Below are positions 44,516-52,055 of a stretch of 64,000 bases of DNA, piece after piece. The DNA lies in assembly GCF_024756235.1 (NCBI RefSeq), contig NZ_JANUGY010000003.1:1-64000 (forward strand). Reading direction: 5' to 3'. Every line of letters begins with the position of its first letter. Position 1 is the stretch's first letter. The position numbers were made by a program, and so were the translations under genes. The notes below the pieces were generated by a model. It was not told where the DNA came from, did not search any database, and saw only the letters and a list, made by a program, of their open reading frames with translations. Origin of the DNA: Massilia kyonggiensis. Lineage in GTDB: Bacteria > Pseudomonadota > Gammaproteobacteria > Burkholderiales > Burkholderiaceae_D.

Positions 44516-45616
44516 TCAGATCCTTTCGAGTTCGGGTTGGGGTTCATCGGCCGTCATCGCCGGCAGTGCCAGCTCCACGATGAAGCGGCCGTCGCGCCGC
44601 GCCCAGTGCGCGCTCGCCTCGTGCCCATGATCCGCCGCGAGGCGCTGGCGCACGTTGACGAGGCCCAGGCCCGTGCCGCGCGCGGCACCGGCCCCGTCGG
44701 CGGTGTCGGGGTCGACATCGTTCTCCACGCGGATGCGCAGCATCGAGCCGGCGCGCGCCGCGTCGATGCGCACGAGGCCGGGCTCGATCATCTGGCCGAT
44801 GCCGTGCTTGATCGCGTTCTCCACGAGCGGCTGCAGCAGCATCGGCGCCAGCAGACACTGGCCGGCGGCGGGATCGATGGCGGCCTCGAAGCGCAGCCGG
44901 TCGCCGTAGCGCACCTGCTCGATGGCGACGAAATGCCGCACGAGCTGCAGCTCCTGGTCGAGCGTAACCTTGCGGTCGGCGCGTAGGCCCAGCGTGTGCC
45001 GGAAGAACTCGGCCAGCTGGACGGTCATGGCGCGCGCGGCGGCCGGGTCGAGCGACGTCAGCGCGCTGATCGAATTCAGGCTGTTGAACAGGAAGTGCGG
45101 ATCGACCTGGGCGCGCAGCATGCGCAGCTCCGCGTCCTGGGCCATCAGCTTCATCTCCAGGCGCTGCGTCTCGAGCTGGCGCACGCGCTCGGTCTCGATC
45201 AGCAGGTAATTCACGGCGGCCGCCAGGCCGTACAGGATCAGGCCGAGGCCGAACATCGACGCCAGCACGGGCCCGCTCGCGACGGGCACGTAGCCGTCCG
45301 GCGCCAGCGCGGACAAGAGGCTGTTCCACACGACGCCCATGCCGCACCACAGCCCGGACACGCAGGCCGCCGTCATGCCGACGCCGGCGGCGATGGCGAG
45401 CGGGCGGCGCCGCCCCAGCGGGTACGCGCGACACACGTAGTAAGCGGAAAAGCCTGCCGCGTACGCGTACCAGAGCGCCAGCGGCACGGCGAACAGCACG
45501 CTCGCGCCCCAGCCCGCGCCGCTGACGGCCAGCATGGCCGCCAGCAGCAGGCCCAGCATCAGCCAGGCCAGCAGGTAGAGCGCGGTCGCGCGCCAGCTCG
45601 CGAAGATGCCGTGCAC
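44516..45616 (-). CDS. LytS-type sensor histidine kinase
   Basis: The 366-residue kinase has four to five membrane helices in its first 140 residues, a short coiled coil (QLETQRLEMKLMAQDAELRM), the His_kinase motif QVDPHFLFNSLNSI with His174, and an HATPase domain with PLVENAIKHGI and GTGLGLVNVRQRL. There is no large extracellular sensor, so it probably senses within the membrane or through partner proteins, such as the LiaF-like proteins encoded just upstream. Confidence 0.93.
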   Translation of the reverse strand: MHGIFASWRATALYLLAWLMLGLLLAAMLAVSGAGWGASVLFAVPLALWYAYAAGFSAYYVCRAYPLGRRRPLAIAAGVGMTAACVSGLWCGMGVVWNSLLSALAPDGYVPVASGPVLASMFGLGLILYGLAAAVNYLLIETERVRQLETQRLEMKLMAQDAELRMLRAQVDPHFLFNSLNSISALTSLDPAAARAMTVQLAEFFRHTLGLRADRKVTLDQELQLVRHFVAIEQVRYGDRLRFEAAIDPAAGQCLLAPMLLQPLVENAIKHGIGQMIEPGLVRIDAARAGSMLRIRVENDVDPDTADGAGAARGTGLGLVNVRQRLAADHGHEASAHWARRDGRFIVELALPAMTADEPQPELERI

Positions 45617-45627
45617 TGGCCGCGCCC

Positions 45628-46335
45628 TTAGTTACGCACTTCCACGCCGCCCATGATGGCGTAGCCGGTGATGACGAGGCGCTTGCTGGCATCGGGCGGC
45701 CGGACGGTCTTTTCCGCGAAGCCGCCCATCACGGGCGTGCCGTTCAGGACGACGGTCCAGTCGGGCGGGACCTTGATGTTGATGCCGCCCCAGATCGTGA
45801 AGACATTGATCACGGCTTCCTTGACGATGGACGCATCGCGCAGGTCGAGCGCGCAGCCGCCCATCACGGCCGTGATCTCGCCGCCGCGGAAGTCCTGAGA
45901 ACCGACGCGGCGCTCGAAGCCGCCCAGCACGGCGACGATGTCGACGACATTGTCCGGACTCTCCCCGGCCACGACGCCTTCGCGCGCGACACGCCCCGGG
46001 CCCAGCGAGCGGTACAGCACCAGACCGCCCAGCGCGATCATCACGAGCGGCCACAGCGTGCCCCAGCTGATGTAGAAATAGCCCATGCGGCTGACGATCA
46101 TGAGGAGGCCGATTGCGATCAGCACGCCGCCCATGTAGTTGCCGCTGCGGCCGCCGCGCGTCCCATTGCCGAACAGCGCGACACAGCCGCCCACGATGAA
46201 CACGAGCGGCCAGAAGCCGATCGCGTGGCGGAAGTTCAGGATGTCGAGGTTATCGAGCAGGAACAGGATGCCCATGCCCACGACGAGCAGGCCCAGCACG
46301 ACCTGGCTGGAGGCGCGGTTCGTATTATTTTCCAT
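45628..46335 (-). CDS. LiaF-like membrane protein
   Basis: The 235-residue protein has three to four N-terminal membrane helices of the LiaI-LiaF type (QVVLGLLVVGMGILFLLDNL, FWPLVFIVGGCVALFG) and a C-terminal LiaF-like beta domain with repeated VLGGFERRV, AVMGGCALDLRDA and VMGGFAEKT motifs. In Bacillus, LiaF restrains the LiaSR cell-envelope stress system. Here the neighbouring kinase is LytS-type, so an analogous control is inferred. The start at 46335 overlaps the previous gene by 11 bases. Confidence 0.85.
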   Translation of the reverse strand: MENNTNRASSQVVLGLLVVGMGILFLLDNLDILNFRHAIGFWPLVFIVGGCVALFGNGTRGGRSGNYMGGVLIAIGLLMIVSRMGYFYISWGTLWPLVMIALGGLVLYRSLGPGRVAREGVVAGESPDNVVDIVAVLGGFERRVGSQDFRGGEITAVMGGCALDLRDASIVKEAVINVFTIWGGINIKVPPDWTVVLNGTPVMGGFAEKTVRPPDASKRLVITGYAIMGGVEVRN

Positions 46336-46699
46336 GGCCGTCCCCTCCCTTCTGGCCGAAGCGGCGCTCGGCGATCGGCCGGATCGCCATCGTGACGCCG
46401 CTGATGATGATGAACAGCGGCCAGCTGTTGCCGAACGTGAGGCCCCACAGGCCTTCGAGCACGGCAAACAGCCACAGGCCGATGAACACGGTCCACAGCC
46501 CGTTGGAGAATTCGCGGGCGCTCGGATAGCCGATGGTCTGGTTGATGCCCACCACGACCAGCAGCAGCGGCGCATAATGCCACAGCGAGCGGATGTCGAA
46601 CACATCCATCTGGTCCAGCAGGAAGGCCACGCCCAGTCCCACCAGGACCAGGCCCCACAACACCTGGCGCCGCAGGTGGTAGGACGCTTCGCTATTCAT
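46325..46699 (-). CDS. LiaI/LiaF-type small membrane protein
   Basis: A 124-residue protein with four predicted membrane helices and the same fold as the N-terminal half of the next protein (LWGLVLVGLGVAFLLDQMDV, LWHYAPLLLVVVGI). It lacks the C-terminal LiaF domain. The ATG at 46699 has a good ribosome site (GGAGGAAAC), better than the upstream ATG at 46729. First gene of a four-gene unit with the LiaF-like protein, the kinase and the regulator. Confidence 0.82.
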   Translation of the reverse strand: MNSEASYHLRRQVLWGLVLVGLGVAFLLDQMDVFDIRSLWHYAPLLLVVVGINQTIGYPSAREFSNGLWTVFIGLWLFAVLEGLWGLTFGNSWPLFIIISGVTMAIRPIAERRFGQKGGDGHGK

Positions 46700-46817
46700 G
46701 TTTCCTCCGTTGTGATCGAATGTCGACACGATAACGGAGACCGGCGCACCGGTGGAAGCGCTTTTCGGCCAATGGCGGCGCTTTGCCGGTGAATGGCGAC
46801 GTGGTCGGCAAATAGCA

Positions 46818-46850
46818 AAAGGCCCGCCATGTCGCCATGGCGGGCCCTTC
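46818..46850 (-). terminator. hairpin terminator of the small-gene pair
   Basis: An 11-bp perfect stem (GGCCCGCCATG and complement, 46821-46846) with a 4-base loop and a TTTT run on the minus strand lies about 15 bases past the stop of the 54-residue gene. Confidence 0.65.
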
Positions 46851-46864
46851 GGAAAGCGGATGAA

Positions 46865-47029
46865 TCAGGCCGCGGCTTGCGGGCGCTGTCCCTTCTGCTG
46901 GTTGCGGTACTTGGCGCGGGCAGCGGCAATCTTGAGGGCTTCGCGCGCGACGTTCATCTTGTGGATTTCCTCGCGCTCTTTCTTGCCGCGGTGCTGGGCG
47001 ACGTGTTTGCTGCCGATCTTGGCGGTCAT
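46865..47029 (-). CDS. small basic protein (54 residues), unknown function
   Basis: A short gene starting at ATG 47029 with ribosome site AGGAGAA. The product is highly basic and helical (MTAKIGSKHVAQHRGKKERE then IHKMNVAREALKIAAARAKY), without membrane segment or signal peptide; it could bind nucleic acid or ribosomes. A terminator follows directly. The strong ribosome site, terminator and sensible composition support a real gene. No family recognised. Confidence 0.6.
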   Translation of the reverse strand: MTAKIGSKHVAQHRGKKEREEIHKMNVAREALKIAAARAKYRNQQKGQRPQAAA

Positions 47030-47063
47030 GATGCTTCTCCTGTTCGGTGACGGTGAAACTGGT

Positions 47064-47231
47064 TCAGGAGCGGGAGGCGCCGACCCGGTCGTCCGACGGC
47101 ATCAGCATGCCCCAGCCCAGCTGGCGCCGGATTTCTTCCGGCGTCGGCGGCGGTTTCGTGTCTTTCGAACGCCGCTCGAGGTACTCGCGCACGAGATGCT
47201 TGGGGGGGTGGTTCGTCGTCGTCGTGGTCAT
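47064..47231 (-). CDS. small hydrophilic protein (55 residues), unknown function
   Basis: Starts at ATG 47231 behind an excellent ribosome site (CGGAGG, 6 bases ahead); the longer open frame upstream is not supported. The product opens with five threonines, then NHPPKHLVREYLERRSKDTK and PPPTPEEIRRQLGWGM. Charged and proline-rich, probably partly disordered. It lies 34 bases ahead of the 54-residue gene and probably forms a small operon with it. The 250 bases upstream to the TonB-receptor terminator hold no other gene that can be supported. Confidence 0.6.
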   Translation of the reverse strand: MTTTTTNHPPKHLVREYLERRSKDTKPPPTPEEIRRQLGWGMLMPSDDRVGASRS

Positions 47232-47483
47232 GGCAACCTCCGCTTCCGTTGAAGCCGGCGCGTCAGCCGCCGCCTTCGAAATTGGTGCCGGTCCTCGAGG
47301 CGACCGGCTGACCTGTCGAGATGGTTGGCCACCGCGGAAGATCGCTGGTGCCTCACTCGACGCCTCCATCGTAGCGAGTCCACGCGGGTACCAACCGTTA
47401 GTTGCCGCACACTGTACGTCCCCATGAGTTCCAGTCCTACAGGCCACCTTCAAACAGGCCTACGCGGCGTCGAAAAATGCAAT

Positions 47484-47507
47484 AAAAAAGGGGGCCGAAG
47501 CCCCCTT
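47484..47507 (-). terminator. rho-independent terminator of the TonB receptor gene
   Basis: On the minus strand AAGGGGGC-TTCG-GCCCCCTT is a stable tetraloop hairpin followed by a T run, about 20 bases past the receptor stop. Confidence 0.88.
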
Positions 47508-47525
47508 GCATTGCCGGTGATGACG

Positions 47526-50474
47526 TCAGAAACGATATTTCAGGTTCACATAGAACTGGCGGCCGCTGACGTCCAGCTTCTGCTGTTCCTCCTCGCTGTA
47601 ACGGTAGTAGGCACGCTTCACGTTGGTCAAATTCGTCGCGTCGAACGTGAGGAGCAGGTTGGACGTGAGGTTGACGCTCGCGTTGAAGGCCAGCGTCGTC
47701 ACCGGCGCGGCCATCGTGGGCGCCGTCGGCATCAGGACGCCGTTGACGCTGTACAGGCCCTGGCTGTTGGCCGTCGGCGCCGGCGCCGTGGAGCTGTTCA
47801 CGTACTCGCTGCGGTAGTTCGCCACGAGGCGCAGCGACACCTTGTCGTTCTCGAAATAGCCGCCCAGGTTCGCCGCCCATTCGGACGCGCCGACCATCGG
47901 CCGGCCGTCGTCGACCTTCGTGTGCGCGCGGCTGATGTTGCTGGTGAAACCGAAGCCCGTCGTGCCGAGCGGCTGCTCGTACGACAGTTCGAGGCCGGCG
48001 ATGTGCGCGCCCTGCTGCTCCGACGTCTGGACCGTGTACGTCTTCATCGCCTGCGCCGCCGAATCCCACAGGTCGATCGTGGCGCCGCCCGTGGTGCCGG
48101 TCTTCGCATAACCCTGGATGCGCGAGTAGAACAGGTCCACGCCCACCATCGAACGGCGCGCGAAATACCACGCCCACGACGCATCGAGGTTGTCCGACGT
48201 GAGCGGCTTGATGCCCGGGTTCGGCCCCGTCACGCGGCAGCCCTGCGCATCGCACGTCGGCGAGCCGAAGCCGGCACCGAGCAGGTTGTAGTTCTGGCGT
48301 CCCACCGTGCGGCTCGCGCCGAAGCGCAGGATCTGGTCCTTCGTCAGCTCGTAGCGCACGTTCATGCTGGGCAGCCAGTTGTTGAAGCGGCGGTCCGTCT
48401 TGATGAAGTAGTAGGTGTTGCCCGTGTTGTTCTTGAAGGGTTCGTTGTCGTAGACCGGCTGCAGGTCGCCCGAGGTCGTGATCGCGTCCGGATAGGCCGC
48501 GCACGGGATCGCCGGCTGGCCGGGCGCGGCACGCAGGCAGACCCCGGCCGGGATCGGCGTCGGGATGTCGGCGTTGATGCGGGTCTGCACGAAGCGCAGG
48601 CCCACGTTGCCGGCCCAGCGCTCGCCTTCCAAATTGGCCATCACATAGGCCGCGCTCTGGCGTTCGCGCATGTGCAGTTCGGACGCGATGCGGCGCTCGT
48701 ACTGGTCGCTCGTTGCCTTCGTCGCGCCCTGGAAGTAAGCCATCAGCACGGCCGGATCGAACGTGTAGCCCGTGTTGTCCCAGCCGGCCGGGCCGTCGAG
48801 ACCCGCACCGAAGTCGGACGGCCAGGGAATCGTGCCGGTCGGCGCGCCGATCGTGATGTCGCGATTGTGGTAGGCCGGGTAGCGGCGAGCGCTGTCGCGG
48901 TGGTGGTCGGCGTAGCGCACGCCGCCTTCGACCGACTGGATCCAGCCCTTGTCGACGCGCCATTCGCCGTCGACCTGGCCGCTCGTCTCGCGGTCCGTCG
49001 TCTTGAGGCCGGAGATCGTGCGCACGACGAGCTGGTCCGGCTTGACGCCGGTGCCGTAGTACTTCACGTACGGCGCGTTGTCGACGCCGGCCAGCGCATA
49101 CGACACGCCCGTGCCGAAGCTGGCGTAGGTCAGGCCCTGGTCGTAGTCCGTCTTGCCGACGCCGCGCGTCGTCGACAGCAGCGTCTTCAGCGTGAAGTCC
49201 TGGTTCACGCGCCACTTGCCGTCCAGGTCGAGGAACGAACTGGTGGCGCGCGCGCCCTGCCGATAAAAGCCTTCGGAGTTGCCGATGTACTGGGGCGGCG
49301 TCCCGTCGGGGAACATGATGTCGGCGCTTTTCAGCACGCGCAGCTGGTCGCCGTACATCGTCGTCTCGGTGACGATGACGGGATTGCGGATCGATGCGAA
49401 CACCTGCTGGCCCTGCGCCCCCACCGTGTTCGGCGCGGCCGCGCCGGTGGCACCGTCGGCCAGCGACGCTTTACCGAGCAGCATGCTGTACATCGCACCG
49501 GCCTTCAGGCGGCCGTAGTTCGGCGCCTTCAGCGTGGACGTGAAGCCCGTCACGGTGACGTCGACGTCCTGGTTCGGCTTGAACTCCAGCGAGAACATGC
49601 CTCCCTTGCGGTCGCGCACGCCCTCCACGAACTCGGTGCTCATCGAACCGGGCAGGCGCACGCCGTTCAGGTCCGCGGCCTTGTAGCCGCTGCCGGCCAG
49701 CGACGCGTCCGTGATGCCCTTCATGGTCGTGGTGTTGATGACGTCCCAGCCGCTGCTCGTGCCGTACGCGAGCCGCGACGCGGAGTCGCGGCGGATGTAG
49801 CGCTTTTCCGCGAAGCCCTGCAGGATGAAGCCGAACGTGCCCGCCTCGTTCTTCCAGTTGACGGAGGCGTTCAGGTCCGGGGCCGTCTTGCCCGGCAGGG
49901 TCGCGTAGCTGGCGCCGACGCTGGCCACGCCCGACAGGCGCTCCTTCTGCGCCAGCGGCTTGCGCGTCGTGACGTTGATGGTGCCCGCGAGGCCGCCGTC
50001 GACGATGTTCGCCTGCGACGTTTTGTACACGATGGCCTGGTTCAGCACCGACGACGGCATCAGGGACAGGCTCGTGGAGCGGCTGCTCGACGCCTGGTCG
50101 GCGATATACCAGTCGCCGCTGCTCACCGCGTGGCCATTGAACACGATCAGCGACATGTCCGGGTTGGTGCCGCGCATCGCCACCTTTTCCGCCTCGTCGT
50201 AGTCGGTGCGCACCGCCACGCCGGGCAGGCGCTGCAGCGAATCGGCCAGGTTCTTGTCCGGCATCTTGCCCACGTCCTCGGCCGTGATCACTTCGACGTT
50301 GGCGGTGGCGTCGCGCTTGACGGCCAGCGACTTCGCCATCGACGCGCGGATGCCCGTCACCTCGACCGTCTGCATTTGCGTGCTGCCTGCGCCATCCTGG
50401 GCCAGCGCGGGCGCGCCCGTCACGCCCAGCCATGCCAGTGCGACAGCGGCCGCGAGCGGCTTCTGCTTCAACAT
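47526..50474 (-). CDS. TonB-dependent receptor
   Basis: Large outer-membrane transporter (982 residues) for an iron complex, sugar or other large ligand. It has a signal peptide (MLKQKPLAAAVALAWLGVTG to about residue 26), a TonB-box region around TVEVTGIRASM, the plug domain with NLADSLQRLPGVAV, and a 22-strand barrel ending in the outer-membrane signature YVNLKYRF. SLAVKRDATANVEVITAEDV is typical of the Caulobacter-type receptors often used for carbohydrates. GAGGAGAGAGAA fixes the start at 50474 rather than 50495. Confidence 0.93.
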   Translation of the reverse strand: MLKQKPLAAAVALAWLGVTGAPALAQDGAGSTQMQTVEVTGIRASMAKSLAVKRDATANVEVITAEDVGKMPDKNLADSLQRLPGVAVRTDYDEAEKVAMRGTNPDMSLIVFNGHAVSSGDWYIADQASSSRSTSLSLMPSSVLNQAIVYKTSQANIVDGGLAGTINVTTRKPLAQKERLSGVASVGASYATLPGKTAPDLNASVNWKNEAGTFGFILQGFAEKRYIRRDSASRLAYGTSSGWDVINTTTMKGITDASLAGSGYKAADLNGVRLPGSMSTEFVEGVRDRKGGMFSLEFKPNQDVDVTVTGFTSTLKAPNYGRLKAGAMYSMLLGKASLADGATGAAAPNTVGAQGQQVFASIRNPVIVTETTMYGDQLRVLKSADIMFPDGTPPQYIGNSEGFYRQGARATSSFLDLDGKWRVNQDFTLKTLLSTTRGVGKTDYDQGLTYASFGTGVSYALAGVDNAPYVKYYGTGVKPDQLVVRTISGLKTTDRETSGQVDGEWRVDKGWIQSVEGGVRYADHHRDSARRYPAYHNRDITIGAPTGTIPWPSDFGAGLDGPAGWDNTGYTFDPAVLMAYFQGATKATSDQYERRIASELHMRERQSAAYVMANLEGERWAGNVGLRFVQTRINADIPTPIPAGVCLRAAPGQPAIPCAAYPDAITTSGDLQPVYDNEPFKNNTGNTYYFIKTDRRFNNWLPSMNVRYELTKDQILRFGASRTVGRQNYNLLGAGFGSPTCDAQGCRVTGPNPGIKPLTSDNLDASWAWYFARRSMVGVDLFYSRIQGYAKTGTTGGATIDLWDSAAQAMKTYTVQTSEQQGAHIAGLELSYEQPLGTTGFGFTSNISRAHTKVDDGRPMVGASEWAANLGGYFENDKVSLRLVANYRSEYVNSSTAPAPTANSQGLYSVNGVLMPTAPTMAAPVTTLAFNASVNLTSNLLLTFDATNLTNVKRAYYRYSEEEQQKLDVSGRQFYVNLKYRF

Positions 50475-50550
50475 TTCTCTCTCCTCGTTCGTCATCGTCG
50501 GGCCGGTGTATCCCGGTCTCGCACACAGTATTGACGAAGGCCATGCCGTT

Positions 50551-50565
50551 GGATAATGATTACTG
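50551..50565. promoter_or_regulatory. possible Fur box
   Basis: GGATAATGATTACTG resembles the 7-1-7 Fur consensus TGATAAT-N-ATTATCA, with six of seven and four of seven matches. It lies between the TonB receptor (start 50474) and the DUF1460 gene (start 50667) and could serve the receptor. A single imperfect site, so only suggestive. Confidence 0.35.
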
Positions 50566-50666
50566 TTGAAGAATCTATAACTAAAAGGAATGCGTGCCCT
50601 GCATATTTCATTTTGACGGCGTCGCCCGGCCGGGTTAGCGTAGCGTTTTATTCATCGAGATCCGCC

Positions 50667-51659
50667 ATGCATCCTGTCCGCGCACTGCCCGCGCTCCTGC
50701 TTTCCACCCTCGTTGCCGGCTGCGCGACGCCGCCTGCCGGGCCAGTCGCCACGCCGGTCGCCGCCGAGGCCAGCCCGACCGCGCAGGCCGCCGCCGCGGA
50801 GCCGCTGGAGACGATCCTGGGCAAGCCGCTGTTCCGCATGCATCCCGTCGAGGCGGGCCGCTACATCGCGTGGGTGCACGAGGCCGAGCCCGACCTGCGC
50901 AAGCGGATCGCCGCCATCGGCCGCAAGAACCTCGGCCAGCCATACCGCCTGAACCTGCTGGGCGAATTCCCGTACCAGGTCCATGACGACCTGCCGATGT
51001 TCAGCCTGGACCACAGCGACTGCGTCGTGTTCGCGGAACACACGTATGCGATGGCCCTGTCGCAATCGTGGGAAGAGTTCTTCTGGATGCTGCAGCGGAT
51101 CCGCTACCGCGACGGCATCGTCGGCGTGGCCACGCGCAACCACTACACGGAAATGGACTGGAACGTCGCGAACCGCTGGCTCGTCACGGACGTCAGCGCC
51201 GACCTGGCAGGCCCGGACGGTCCCGCGTACACGATGACGATCGACCGCGCCCGCTTCCTCAAGACGCGCCACCACACGGACGCCAGCATCCCCGTCGAGA
51301 CGAGCCGCCAGGCCTACGTACCGAAAGACCGCGTGGCGGCCATCGCGAGCCAGTTGCGTGAAGGCGATCTCGTCAACGTGATCTCGACGCGCGACGGCCA
51401 GTACTGGGCCTCGCACGTGGGCCTCGTCGTACTGGGCCCCGACGGCGAGCGCCACTTCCTTCACTCTTCCGAGCCGCAGGTGCGCGAGGAAACGTTCGAG
51501 TCCTACATTGCCCGCGCCGCCGCGCGCGAAGAACGCAACCGCCAGGCGGGCAAAAACGGCCAGGTGCTGGCCGGCTTCAAATTCCTGCGCCTGAACGACG
51601 ACATCGTGGTGCCGCCGATGGCACCGCAGCCCCGCCCAGGCCATCCGGCCGGCGCCTGA
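50667..51659 (+). CDS. DUF1460 lipoprotein, NlpC/P60-like amidase fold
   Basis: The 330-residue protein is a lipoprotein (lipobox LVAGC, Cys19) with a DUF1460 domain: DHSDCVVFAEH holds the likely nucleophile Cys119 and WASHVGLVV the likely histidine. DUF1460 proteins are related to N-acetylmuramoyl-L-alanine amidases and NlpC/P60 cysteine peptidases acting on cell-wall fragments. The ATG at 50667 is chosen because it starts the signal sequence; the open frame reaches back to 50556. Divergent from the TonB receptor. Confidence 0.85.
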   Translation: MHPVRALPALLLSTLVAGCATPPAGPVATPVAAEASPTAQAAAAEPLETILGKPLFRMHPVEAGRYIAWVHEAEPDLRKRIAAIGRKNLGQPYRLNLLGEFPYQVHDDLPMFSLDHSDCVVFAEHTYAMALSQSWEEFFWMLQRIRYRDGIVGVATRNHYTEMDWNVANRWLVTDVSADLAGPDGPAYTMTIDRARFLKTRHHTDASIPVETSRQAYVPKDRVAAIASQLREGDLVNVISTRDGQYWASHVGLVVLGPDGERHFLHSSEPQVREETFESYIARAAAREERNRQAGKNGQVLAGFKFLRLNDDIVVPPMAPQPRPGHPAGA

Positions 51660-51669
51660 GTCCCGCATC

Positions 51670-51700
51670 CGTCGAGCCCATCACGCCGATGGGCTCGACG
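51670..51700 (+). terminator. hairpin downstream of the DUF1460 gene
   Basis: A 12-bp perfect stem (CGTCGAGCCCAT and complement) with a 7-base loop starts 11 bases past the stop. There is no clean T run, so it may be a rho-dependent or weak terminator. Confidence 0.5.
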
Positions 51701-52055
51701 GGCATCCCCCTTCCGTTATTCCCTCCCGCCGCTGCAGCACCGCCCTCTTCGTGGCGCCACTTCCCTATTTAAATTAAGCCGCATTTCAATCAAAAGATTA
51801 TCAAGGAAATATATTCCGCGAATTAATTTCCGAATATTATCATTTATGGATTCCAAAAAGAATTCCCTATTGCCGGTTGAGCATGGTCAAATCTGTATCG
51901 ATGGGTATCGAGATAATAAATAAACCTGCTCATCAAAATAACACACAACAATTTATCCACGAATAAATAAATAATAGCTCGCCTTCCCGGGACGCCACTG
52001 CCTGTTTCAAACTTTGGAAGTTTGCATTCATCAACTTACGCAATGCTTCGGAATC
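51701..52055 (+). other. AT-rich leader of the polysaccharide locus
   Basis: About 355 bases without a gene. From 51770 to 51990 the composition is strikingly AT-rich (many AATAAATAAATAAT and ATTATC tracts) against GC-rich surroundings, which points to a nucleoid-protein-bound control region. A short hairpin CAAACT/AGTTTG lies at 52008-52024, just before the first gene. No clear promoter hexamers or JUMPstart/ops element were found. Confidence 0.6.

Noticed and set aside
47325..50534. 1069-codon plus-strand open frame
   Set aside because: Antisense shadow of the TonB receptor gene; the receptor has a signal peptide, plug and barrel-end signature on the other strand.
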